The translations under genes and the position numbers were made by a program. A model generated the notes under the pieces. The model was given only the letters and a program-made list of their open reading frames with translations. It was not told the DNA's origin and searched no databases. This document shows, piece by piece, positions 7,588 through 15,382 of a stretch of DNA of 41,587 bases. Location of the stretch: NCBI RefSeq assembly GCF_943192995.1, contig NZ_CALPCP010000029.1, positions 1 through 41,587 of the forward strand, written 5' to 3'. The stretch's first letter is position 1. The number at the start of each line of letters is the position of its first letter. Source of the stretch: Flintibacter muris. GTDB lineage: Bacteria; Bacillota; Clostridia; Oscillospirales; Oscillospiraceae.

Positions 7588-9648
7588 ATGGATATGCTGT
7601 TGCATTACTATGTGCTGTTTCCAACGGAATACTTCGACAACAATTATAGGCCGATTGTGCCACCGGGCAGCTATGACACATCTGGAACAACGTACATCTG
7701 GGATTCTGAGTTAACCGGCGTACTTCCTGCAATCTTGTATCTCCTGCATCTGCCGCGCATCGGCTACGACGTAATCAGTTGTGATATTGATTTGCTGCTC
7801 CATACAACGGATGAAGCGCATGATATTTTGCCAATTCCCTTTCCATTACACGATATTTCCCAACGGAAACAGCTGTACAATTTCCTCTTTGATCCTACGC
7901 TGATTATCTGCCCGGATGAAATATATGAAGAGGTAGTTCAGGACCCGGACATCCCGTGTCCGCTGTTGGGAATTTGCCGGATGTCCTCCCTCAACGTTGA
8001 GCTACTGCACAAGCATTGGAAACGAATCAGCGAGTTCGTTTTGAGCCATGAAAAAGAGGAATCGGTGTGCGTGCCGGAGGCTGACTTTCCTCTCGTGGGA
8101 AAGGATGAGTGGCAGCTCCTCCCACTACTGCCGTTGGCCAATCAGTTTGGATATACGAAGCAACTCATAGATGATCGGAACTCGCTTCTTGAAGATGACA
8201 ACGCAAACAAGTTCAATGTAGCAATGCATAAGCGGTTTCTTCATATCTGCCGATTATATTTTGAAAAGGAACCGGAGTTGCGAAAAAAATGCGAGTCGGA
8301 ATTAATAGAAAATCGAAATTTTAATGGCGTTCCCCTTGTGCTTACGATACCCGGTGGCCCAAACGCACAGAGGAAGCTGATGAAAACTTCAAAAGAGACG
8401 CCCACCGTGGAGCACGAGGTCATCGACTTACTTGGGGTGCATCGTGCTGCGGCAAAGTGTGCGCTTTATCTCCCGTTGGATGACCTACCGTCGAAGATTT
8501 TCTCATCCTTGTCGCAACTAGAGAGGCATTGCCGTGGCAAAATCGATAATCGCTATGTTTGGAATACGCTGAAAAGTTTTGGCGAAACTTTAGCGCAACA
8601 GCTTACACCGTATCAACTCGAGTTATTGCGTAACGCCTCACAACTGACGGTATTTTCTAACTTCCCTGTTGGGCTTGCAATTCTCCCGGAAGCTTCCGCG
8701 CCGCTTTGCTGTATGAAACCTATTTCCTATCAGCCGTTGACACCGCTCACACGCGCATTTCAGAACGAACTGCCAAAACATCCAAGTATTTATTTGGGAG
8801 GCCCCTTCAAAATTGCGGTTGCAGAGTGTGTAGAGAAGGATGATCCCGTTCGCAAGTATTGTGATAGGTTTACATGCCAATTGCGGAACATGGTGCAATC
8901 AGAAACAGACGTTTTCTTCGCAAGTGAAGAGATTTGCTCGCTTGAACAATTTAAAACTTTTCTATCCCGTCACAGAGATGCGCAAATTTTGCTCATTTCC
9001 GCCCACGGGGTGTACAACGAGCGCAATAATATGGCAGGGATCAGTATTGGTAACGAAATATGGATGGCGGATGACAATGACATTCATGTGCCGCCGGTCG
9101 TGCTACTCAGCACATGCCATAATATGCCGCGTGGATATGGTGCCGTCAGCGTAGGGGATTTGTTTTTGCGCGCTGGGGCGCTGGCAGTTTTGGGCACGTT
9201 TATTCCTGTAGGCGTGTATCGAAATGCAATACTATTTACACGTCTGTTTGCAAACATGTTTGAGGTAAGGCACGGCTGGAGTCATATGCGCACGCTGGAT
9301 GAGATTTGGCAGCATACCGTGGCATCAAACGCTGTTCACGAAATTATAAATAGTTCCCCGCTACTTGATCGGTGGTTTAATACCCCCAGAAATGGCGTGA
9401 CGCCAAATGAGGAATTCAAGATGCATCGCTCAATCGGCCGATTGAGGATAACATGCGTTTATAAAGATACTGAACAGCTTCTGCGCGAGATGGCCTATAA
9501 GGATCATATAGGCCACCAGTTTGACGCTGTCATCAATTCGAGTAGTTATTTCCCTGAATCAGTATTTTATCAGCTGATTGGTACGCCAGAAAATGTGTTT
9601 TTGCGCAACGCCACCTTTGAAAAAGTGTTTCAACAACATGGCAGATAA
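7588..9648 (+). CDS. CHAT-domain (caspase-like) protease
   Basis: The 686-residue protein has a C-terminal CHAT peptidase domain, about residues 410-620. His473 sits in LLISAHG after a strand and Cys510 in LLSTCHN, the expected His-Cys dyad, and SVGDLFLRAGALAVLGTFIPV matches the segment that follows the nucleophile in CHAT proteins. The ~400 N-terminal residues match nothing I know and show no TPR, NACHT or membrane pattern; roughly 65 residues follow the protease domain. It is a single gene with its own promoter and lower GC than its neighbours, placed as integrase cargo. CHAT proteases often act in prokaryotic immunity or cell death. That role is inferred here, as no activator or substrate gene is adjacent. 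Confidence 0.8.
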   Translation: MDMLLHYYVLFPTEYFDNNYRPIVPPGSYDTSGTTYIWDSELTGVLPAILYLLHLPRIGYDVISCDIDLLLHTTDEAHDILPIPFPLHDISQRKQLYNFLFDPTLIICPDEIYEEVVQDPDIPCPLLGICRMSSLNVELLHKHWKRISEFVLSHEKEESVCVPEADFPLVGKDEWQLLPLLPLANQFGYTKQLIDDRNSLLEDDNANKFNVAMHKRFLHICRLYFEKEPELRKKCESELIENRNFNGVPLVLTIPGGPNAQRKLMKTSKETPTVEHEVIDLLGVHRAAAKCALYLPLDDLPSKIFSSLSQLERHCRGKIDNRYVWNTLKSFGETLAQQLTPYQLELLRNASQLTVFSNFPVGLAILPEASAPLCCMKPISYQPLTPLTRAFQNELPKHPSIYLGGPFKIAVAECVEKDDPVRKYCDRFTCQLRNMVQSETDVFFASEEICSLEQFKTFLSRHRDAQILLISAHGVYNERNNMAGISIGNEIWMADDNDIHVPPVVLLSTCHNMPRGYGAVSVGDLFLRAGALAVLGTFIPVGVYRNAILFTRLFANMFEVRHGWSHMRTLDEIWQHTVASNAVHEIINSSPLLDRWFNTPRNGVTPNEEFKMHRSIGRLRITCVYKDTEQLLREMAYKDHIGHQFDAVINSSSYFPESVFYQLIGTPENVFLRNATFEKVFQQHGR

Positions 9649-9833
9649 GCAATGCAGGCAGTCGCACAATAAGACAATATGAATTGCGAATTTATGGGCG
9701 GAATATTCAATAGTCCCCTCAGAGAGTGGGATAGAGATTTTGATTTCTAAGACTTGTTTGAAAAATCGGTAAGAATAATACAGGCTAAGAAAACTCATGG
9801 CCCATCAAGGCAATATGCCCAGTGATCTGACGT

Positions 9834-9947
9834 TTTCTGTCTGTGGCTTGTTCTGTGGTCAGCACCAGGCTACGAAAATCAAAACGGCCAAAAATATACT
9901 GAAACGCAAAAAATCCAGCCTTTTCCGCAGAAAAGGCTGGATTTTTT
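9834..9947 (+). repeat. Diverged repeat, copy B
   Basis: This is the partner of the sequence at 11-120, in the same orientation and with matching internal spacing. Its distal end is a strong hairpin (9908-9947). The two copies bracket the sigma factor, integrase and CHAT genes. Bases 9649-9833 show no gene. Confidence 0.5.
9908..9947. terminator. Strong bidirectional terminator
   Basis: A perfect 17-bp stem (9908-9924 with 9931-9947) closes on a 6-base loop and has A6 on one side and T6 on the other. It can end transcription from the CHAT gene and from the opposite side. Confidence 0.85.
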
Positions 9948-10029
9948 GGAATAAGCGGTCAAAATCGATTTTTATGACCACTACATATTGTCACCGCCAT
10001 AGATAAAGGTGAGCTCCCGGATTCGGCGT

Positions 10030-11043
10030 TTATTCTGCATCCTCATGTTCGGTGTCCAAGACAACTTCTGTTAATTCGCGCAGCTTGCCTTGAAGAATCT
10101 TTTTGTCCGGAAGATAGAGAGTATAGTCTGAAACCAGCATTGGAGACATTGTTCTGCTCAATGCGTATTCTACTACTGCATCGTCCTTGCTTGCACATAG
10201 AATCAATCCAACGCTTGGATTCTCGTTTGGCTTTTTCACATCGCGGTCAAGGGCTTCTAAATAGAAGTTGATTTGCCCGATGTGCTCTGGCTTAAACTTT
10301 CCAATTTTCAGCTCTATCGCTACGAGACAGGATAGAGTGCGGTTATAAAATAGCAGATCAACATAAAAATCGGTATTCCCTACCTGCACCCGGTATTCTT
10401 CACCGACAAAGGAAAAGTCTCTGCCGAATTCCAGAATAAACTGCTTGAGATTTTCAATGATTGCTTTTTTGAAGCTCCGCTCAGAGAACTGCTCCGGCAA
10501 GTCAAGGAACTCCAAGACATAGGTGTCTAAAATACTATTGCGTACATTCTGAGGTGCAGCTTCCGGGATTGGCTTCTGCGCAGACAGCTTGCAGCGTTCA
10601 TAGTATGCGCTGTCGATCTGCCGTTCCAATTCGCGTTTGGAATAATGCTCTTTTGCGCAAAGCTGCAAATAAAAATGCCGCTCATCCATGGATTTGGCGC
10701 TGGACATGATTTGCAGGTGATTGGTCCAACTGATTTGTGTCACCAGTGGTGTCACAAATTCATCGCCCTTATAAGTTTCGTAGAATTGTTTCATGCGGTA
10801 TAGTCCACGGCGATTAAAACCTTTTATATTTGTGCCGCTGCCAGCGATATAAGAGGCTACTTCATCAATAACCTTATCCCCGAAAGCCGCGTTTGCACAA
10901 AGATCAGACAGGTATTCTCCCACGTTCCAATACATTTGGATCAATTCCGCATTAACTGCCCGGAGTGCTCGGCTGCGGGATTCCTCAATAATGGAAATGA
11001 TTTGATTAAAGTCATGGTTCTGAGGAGTCAACTGTCTGCTCAT
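10030..11043 (-). CDS. PDDEXK nuclease, DUF1016 / YhcG family
   Basis: The 337-residue protein has the complete YhcG layout. An N-terminal DUF1016-N helical domain (VNAELIQMYWNVGEYL, GFNRRGLYRMKQFYETY, ISWTNHLQIMS) is followed by a C-terminal PDDEXK nuclease fold with catalytic FYVDLLFYN ... LVAIELKIGKFKPEHIGQINFYL (D and ExK). Members are thought to cut nucleic acid and often travel with restriction systems and mobile DNA. The start is ATG 11043, behind GGGAGGG. It overlaps the upstream phosphatase stop by 4 bases (ATGA), so the two are translationally coupled. Confidence 0.88.
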   Translation of the reverse strand: MSRQLTPQNHDFNQIISIIEESRSRALRAVNAELIQMYWNVGEYLSDLCANAAFGDKVIDEVASYIAGSGTNIKGFNRRGLYRMKQFYETYKGDEFVTPLVTQISWTNHLQIMSSAKSMDERHFYLQLCAKEHYSKRELERQIDSAYYERCKLSAQKPIPEAAPQNVRNSILDTYVLEFLDLPEQFSERSFKKAIIENLKQFILEFGRDFSFVGEEYRVQVGNTDFYVDLLFYNRTLSCLVAIELKIGKFKPEHIGQINFYLEALDRDVKKPNENPSVGLILCASKDDAVVEYALSRTMSPMLVSDYTLYLPDKKILQGKLRELTEVVLDTEHEDAE

Positions 11044-11522
11044 GATGTACCCTCCCCAATTTTTTGCTGCTGAGTATGCCATTCCAGCAATCCAGTACAG
11101 CCCTCCAGCACATCTTGCCAGGTGGTTTCAAAGTCATCCGTGTACCACGGATCGGCTACCTCGGCTTCGGGATCGCCGGCGTATTCCATCAGCAGATGTA
11201 TCTTACCATCGAAATCACCGCCACAGATCCAATATATATTCCGCAGGTTGGCCTTGTCCATCCCAATCAGGAGGTCGAAGCGGTCGTAGTCCTCGTTCCT
11301 CAACTGACGGGCGGCGTGGCCGTCGGAGTCGGTCCCATGCTCGGCCAGTTTGCGGCGGGCAGGAGGATAGACCGGATTGCCTGTCTCCTCGGTACTGGTG
11401 GCGGCGGATTCGATGTGGAATTGGCTCTCCATCTTCGCCTTTTTGACCAGATCGTTCATCACAAACTCGGCCATCGGGCTGCGGCAGATGTTCCCGTGGC
11501 ACACAAATAGGGTTTTCGTCAT
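11040..11522 (-). CDS. Low-molecular-weight protein-tyrosine phosphatase
   Basis: The 160-residue protein opens with the LMW-PTP P-loop CHGNICRS (Cys8, Arg14) and carries the general-acid motif ADPWYTDDFE about residue 120, so all catalytic parts are present. It should remove phosphate from tyrosine residues, possibly arginine, in the cytoplasm. ATG 11522 is the natural start because the fold begins at once with TKTLFVCHGN. The gene sits inside the 3' third of the DUF1016-N reading frame and ends in an ATGA overlap with the nuclease gene. A phosphatase between two DUF1016 genes is an unusual neighbourhood. Confidence 0.88.
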   Translation of the reverse strand: MTKTLFVCHGNICRSPMAEFVMNDLVKKAKMESQFHIESAATSTEETGNPVYPPARRKLAEHGTDSDGHAARQLRNEDYDRFDLLIGMDKANLRNIYWICGGDFDGKIHLLMEYAGDPEAEVADPWYTDDFETTWQDVLEGCTGLLEWHTQQQKIGEGTS

Positions 11523-12003
11523 TGGCGGCACACTCAATGTTGGCAGTGTTTTCTTCAGTATAACACACATCATCCGCAAAGTCGAGAACGATTTCCAGAT
11601 GAGCATTATCCGCAATTCTCTGCTGGAGTTCCAGCTTCGACCAGCCGAGCTGCCCAGCCGCTTTGATGTACCATGCTCGCTCCTGGAGAGTCAGCTCCAC
11701 CTCCAGAATGACCACATTTTGCGTCCAGCCGATAGTCATGGCCTCGGCCAATATCGCAGGGGCAGCTTCATAGGTGCGGTAAAACATCCGCATCCGGCGC
11801 AGGTTCCGTGGGGAGAAGCCGGAGGTGTCAGGATACGCGGCGCACAGATACTCCGCAGCGGCAGCAGCGGCGCCTTTCTCCGACCTGCCGCTGACCAACC
11901 GGCCCATTTCGCAGTACAGTTCCATCTGCGGCAAATCTGCCGCCATCAGGGTGTCCAGCGCCTCGAACATGGCGCTGTAGTCTACAGGTTTTCTGACGTT
12001 CAT
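11215..12003 (-). CDS. DUF1016 N-terminal-domain protein, nuclease domain absent
   Basis: From ATG 12003 (AAAGGAGA upstream) the first ~150 residues form a DUF1016-N domain: MELYCEMGRLVSGR, GFSPRNLRRMRMFYRTYE, IGWTQNVVILEVELTLQERAWYI (quoted in pieces). No PDDEXK domain follows. The frame then stays open for about 100 more codons lying inside the phosphatase gene in another frame. That tail (rich in R, G, P and D) looks like a non-coding shadow, so the original stop was probably lost by a small indel near 11525. It may act as a regulatory partner of the full-length DUF1016 nuclease two genes downstream. Confidence 0.65.
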   Translation of the reverse strand: MNVRKPVDYSAMFEALDTLMAADLPQMELYCEMGRLVSGRSEKGAAAAAAEYLCAAYPDTSGFSPRNLRRMRMFYRTYEAAPAILAEAMTIGWTQNVVILEVELTLQERAWYIKAAGQLGWSKLELQQRIADNAHLEIVLDFADDVCYTEENTANIECAANDENPICVPREHLPQPDGRVCDERSGQKGEDGEPIPHRIRRHQYRGDRQSGLSSCPPQTGRAWDRLRRPRRPSVEERGLRPLRPPDWDGQGQPAEYILDLWR

Positions 12004-12068
12004 CCAACTTCTCCTTTCCGGCGCGGGTGCGCCTGTTTTTATTCTCTGGGATTTGAAATCGCCAACGA

Positions 12069-12098
12069 GCAAGCCCTCGGATCGTTCCGAGGGCTTGC
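12069..12098. terminator. Hairpin between metallophosphoesterase and DUF1016-N genes
   Basis: A perfect 13-bp stem (12069-12081 with 12086-12098) has a TCGT loop. It lies 29 bases after the metallophosphoesterase stop. There is no clear T run on the minus strand, so termination may be partial and the downstream genes may still be read. Confidence 0.5.
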
Positions 12099-12126
12099 GC
12101 CTTAGCGGTATTGGGTCATTCTGTTG

Positions 12127-12879
12127 TTACTCCCATTGCAGTTCCACCATCTGCTCCCATTGAACGATGAAGCGGTCATCTGCCACACAGTTCCGGTGGT
12201 AGTGGCCCAGGAACCAGCAATCGAATTGGCACCGCCGCTTGACCATCTGGAGGAAATCCGTCAGCCGGTCCGGGGTGTAGCTTCGATCCAGTTTCTGCTG
12301 GATGCTGGTGGGGGCGCAGTGAGTCAGAATGCAGTCTACCCTCCAGTTGACCCTTTCCAGGTTCCTGACAGCCTCCTCATATTCCCCCTCAGACGGCAGT
12401 TCCTGGGGCCACCAGGAGACTCCCTTCACCCGGAACATCTGCCGTGTCCGGCGCTTGAACCAATATTCCTGCTCAAAGTCTGGGGATTCCGGATCGAGGA
12501 TGCCGTCCTGGATGTCGTGGGAGGCAGCGCCGCCCATGGTGAAGAAGGTCACCCCGCCGATCTCGAAGACCTGCCCGCGCATCAGGTGAAGCACATGGGG
12601 CCGGATATAGTGGACTTTTCCGCCCTGACACTGATGGACAGGAAGTTCACCGAGCCTGTCGAAGTTTTCGTGGTTCCCGTCCACAAAGAGGGTGGTAAAC
12701 GGTTTTTCCTCCAGCCAATCGAGCCAGTATGTCTCCCTGGGGGAATTGTCCCACACGCCCCCGAAATCGCCGGTGATGATCACATAGTCGCCGCGGCCCA
12801 TCTGCTTCTGCTGGGGAAAGTTATCGGTGGCGAACCGCTGGAAGCCGCCGTGGGTGTCGCCGGTGATATAGATGCTTAT
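12127..12879 (-). CDS. Calcineurin-like metallophosphoesterase with apparent AUA start
   Basis: All metal-binding motifs are present in order: GDTH (residues 7-10 counted from 12879), GDFGG, GNHEN, the THCAP histidine and GHYH near the end. The protein would be 250 residues. The first ATG in frame (12801) falls after GDTH, which would remove essential metal ligands, so translation must begin upstream. No ATG, GTG or TTG exists there. ATA at 12879-12877 follows GGGAGGG by 7 bases and overlaps the recombinase stop as ATAA, just where ATGA would be expected. The substrate is unknown. It is the last gene of the recombinase operon. Confidence 0.75.
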   Translation of the reverse strand: MSIYITGDTHGGFQRFATDNFPQQKQMGRGDYVIITGDFGGVWDNSPRETYWLDWLEEKPFTTLFVDGNHENFDRLGELPVHQCQGGKVHYIRPHVLHLMRGQVFEIGGVTFFTMGGAASHDIQDGILDPESPDFEQEYWFKRRTRQMFRVKGVSWWPQELPSEGEYEEAVRNLERVNWRVDCILTHCAPTSIQQKLDRSYTPDRLTDFLQMVKRRCQFDCWFLGHYHRNCVADDRFIVQWEQMVELQWE

Positions 12880-14531
12880 GCGCTTACCCTCCCGATGTTC
12901 TCCATGGTCTGGGTGATCTCCGTCCCGTCCTTGAAGCAGATGAGCAGGGTGTCCTTGCTGACCACCTTGATGTTGCTGACCAGCTGGCGGACAGTGATCT
13001 CGTCAAACTCCGTGATCGCTCCAGCGGTCTGCTCCAGCTCTCTGGTGATCTCCTCCATCCTTTGGTCGAATGCGGCAGCGGTGCGGCCCTCACGCTCCAG
13101 CTCCGCCTTCTTTGCCATCAGGGAGGTCTTTGCTACGTTGACCCGCTGGATCTCCTCGTCATAGTCCAGGCAGTCGGGGCCGGCGCTCACCGCCAGCTGG
13201 AACAGCTCCAGCTGACGCTCCTGCAGGCTGCGGATCTTCGCCTCCAGTGCCGGCAGGGACAGCTCTCCGTCCTCCCCGGCGAGAGCGGCGGTGATGCTGG
13301 CCTCCAGCGCCTCTCTTGCGGTCTGGGCGTGGAACAGCTCGTTCATGGCGGCGATGACGGCGGCGTGGATGTCCGCCTCGTTCCAGGTGGGGGACTTCTT
13401 GCAGACTTTCTTCCCATGCTCCAGCCGGTTGATGCACCGCCAGACGATCCGCTTGCCTTCGGGCCGGCTCCACACTACCCGGCGGTAGGGGCTGCCGCAC
13501 TCGCCGCAGACCAGCAGTTCGCTGAGGACATACTTGCCGCAGTATTTGCCCAGCTCCGTCTTGGTCTTGGATGAGGTCTTTCGCAGGCTGGAGCGCCGCG
13601 CCAGCTCCTCCTGTACCCGCTGGAAGGTGTCCCGGTCGATGATGGCGGGGTGGCACTCATGGACGTAGTATTGGGGCAGCTCCCCCATGTTCTTCCTCTG
13701 TTCATGGGTGAAGAGGTCCGCCATAAAGGTCTTCTGGAGCAGGGCATCGCCAATATACTTCTCATTTTGCAGCATCTTCCGCACCACACTGTCGTGCCAG
13801 GAATCGCTTCCCTGGGCGGTCTTGACGCCGTCCGCCATCAGGTCCCGGCAGATCTGGCGGACGCTCTGGCCCAGCAGGTATCGGGAGAAGATCCTGCGGA
13901 CGATAGCCGCCTCATCGGGATCGATCTCCGGCAGACCGTCCGGCCCCTTGCGGTAGCCGAGGAAGCTGGCGTAGTGGTAGTAGACCTTGCCGTCCTTGAA
14001 ATTCTTCCGGTGGCCCCACTTCACGTTACCGCTGAGGGACTCGCTCTCCGCCTGAGCCTGGCTCATCATAAAGGTGAGGATCATCTCGTTGTCCATGTAG
14101 AGGGTGTTGACATTTTCCTTCTCGAAGAAGACGCCGATCCCTTTCCGCTTCAGCTTCCGGACGGTATCCAGGCCGTCCAGGGTGTTGCGCCCGAAGCGGG
14201 ACACGGATTTGGTGATGACCAGGTCAATCTTGCCACGGTCGCAGTCCCGGAGCATCTTCAAAAACTCCTTGCGCCGCTTCATGGACGTGCCGGTAGTGCC
14301 CTCGTCGGCGTACAGGCGGACCATGGTCCACTCCGGGGTAGCGGCGATCTTCTCGGTATAGTAGGCGATCTGGGCGTTGTAGCTGTTGAGCTGCTCCTCG
14401 CTGTCGGTGGACACCCGGCAGTAGGGGGCCACCCGGAGATGCTTCTTGCGGATATCACGCTCTGTGAGCTGGGGATTGGCGGGGATCACGGTGACCCGCC
14501 GCTGAGGGGGCTGTTGAACGGCTGTATTCAT
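12876..14531 (-). CDS. Large serine recombinase (distal member of trio)
   Basis: The 551-residue protein has an N-terminal resolvase domain with catalytic Ser41 (YCRVSTDSEEQ) and the VSRFGRNTLDG active-site arginines. A recombinase domain follows (YASFLGYRKG, IFSRYLLGQS), then a zinc ribbon (LLVCGECGSPYRR ... CINRLEHGKKVC) and a coiled-coil region toward the C-terminus. It should cut and rejoin DNA at paired att sites like TnpX or Ccr enzymes. Its ATG overlaps the previous stop (ATGA at 14531-14528) and its TAA overlaps the metallophosphoesterase start, so all are in one operon. Confidence 0.92.
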   Translation of the reverse strand: MNTAVQQPPQRRVTVIPANPQLTERDIRKKHLRVAPYCRVSTDSEEQLNSYNAQIAYYTEKIAATPEWTMVRLYADEGTTGTSMKRRKEFLKMLRDCDRGKIDLVITKSVSRFGRNTLDGLDTVRKLKRKGIGVFFEKENVNTLYMDNEMILTFMMSQAQAESESLSGNVKWGHRKNFKDGKVYYHYASFLGYRKGPDGLPEIDPDEAAIVRRIFSRYLLGQSVRQICRDLMADGVKTAQGSDSWHDSVVRKMLQNEKYIGDALLQKTFMADLFTHEQRKNMGELPQYYVHECHPAIIDRDTFQRVQEELARRSSLRKTSSKTKTELGKYCGKYVLSELLVCGECGSPYRRVVWSRPEGKRIVWRCINRLEHGKKVCKKSPTWNEADIHAAVIAAMNELFHAQTAREALEASITAALAGEDGELSLPALEAKIRSLQERQLELFQLAVSAGPDCLDYDEEIQRVNVAKTSLMAKKAELEREGRTAAAFDQRMEEITRELEQTAGAITEFDEITVRQLVSNIKVVSKDTLLICFKDGTEITQTMENIGRVSA

Positions 14532-15382
14532 ACACGTTGTTCCTTTCCTATCATCGTTCCATTGGTCAGCTCCAGTTCTATGTAATCCTGTCCGCCAATT
14601 CGGATAGCCTTTACCGCTTTCGCCAGCAGTTCCTGAAGGTCGCTGTCATTGACACAGCCGGTCTTCAGCCGCTCCCGAAGCACTTCCATGTCATGGACCG
14701 GCGTGAGATCCGGCAGGACGGCGTACTGTTCCGCAGCGGCGGCGAAAATCAGCGTTTTCATGTAGTCGGGGTTGATGTCCTGGCGGTTGAAGCACAGGTT
14801 CAGCTCATTCTGAATGCGCAGGGCGTCTGCGGAGGGGGCAGCCTCCGGGGTGGGGGGCGGCATCAGCAGGTCGGGGGTGTCTGCCAGCTGGCGGAGCTGC
14901 TGGGATACCAGCCTCTGGACGGTTTCATCGCTAATACGGACGATGGCTCCGCAATCCGGGCAGACCCAGCGGGATTGGCCATGGGACTTGGTGTCCCGTT
15001 TGATCCCGCCACCGCATACTGCACATACAGCTTTTTCACGGATTGGTTTTAGTCCAGCGGGGCAGGGGGCGAAGTCAGTCCTGTCTTTTTTCTGGAGCTG
15101 AACCGCAAGGAACTCGTCATCGCTGATGATCCGGGAGTAGATGTCCGTCCCCAGGTATTTCCCATTCTCTAAAATCCGTTTGATCATGTGCTTGTTCCAC
15201 TGGCTGGTATGCTGATGATAGGGGGTGTTCCCTCTGCTCATCCTTTCTGCAATCTCGTTATAGGTAGCCCCTGCCAGGTAGCGGGTGAAGATGTCCTGAA
15301 CCGCGTCAGCCTCCGCAGGGCAGGGGACTGTCTCGCCGTCCCGCACCATGTAGCCGAAGGGCGTTTTTCGCTGCCATGCCAT
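14528..15382 (-). CDS. Recombinase-like accessory protein lacking the catalytic domain
   Basis: The 284-residue protein begins directly at the recombinase domain (MAWQRKTPFGYMVRDG, IFTRYLAGATYNEIAERM, MIKRILENGKYLG). It has a zinc ribbon (CAVCGGGIKRD ... WVCPDCG) and a C-terminal helical region. There is no resolvase domain and no serine nucleophile. It is not a fragment: the gene is stop-to-start coupled on both sides (TAATG upstream, ATGA downstream) and its ends are clean. It probably binds att DNA or partners with the two active enzymes as a specificity or directionality factor; that role is inferred. Confidence 0.85.
   Translation of the reverse strand: MAWQRKTPFGYMVRDGETVPCPAEADAVQDIFTRYLAGATYNEIAERMSRGNTPYHQHTSQWNKHMIKRILENGKYLGTDIYSRIISDDEFLAVQLQKKDRTDFAPCPAGLKPIREKAVCAVCGGGIKRDTKSHGQSRWVCPDCGAIVRISDETVQRLVSQQLRQLADTPDLLMPPPTPEAAPSADALRIQNELNLCFNRQDINPDYMKTLIFAAAAEQYAVLPDLTPVHDMEVLRERLKTGCVNDSDLQELLAKAVKAIRIGGQDYIELELTNGTMIGKEQRV

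Noticed and set aside
9797..10006. Plus-strand open frame of 69 codons
   Set aside because: It spans the diverged repeat and a perfect terminator hairpin, so it is unlikely to encode a functional protein.
11042..11510. Plus-strand open frames opposite the phosphatase gene
   Set aside because: The phosphatase on the minus strand has its full CX5R and DP motifs; the opposite frames have none.
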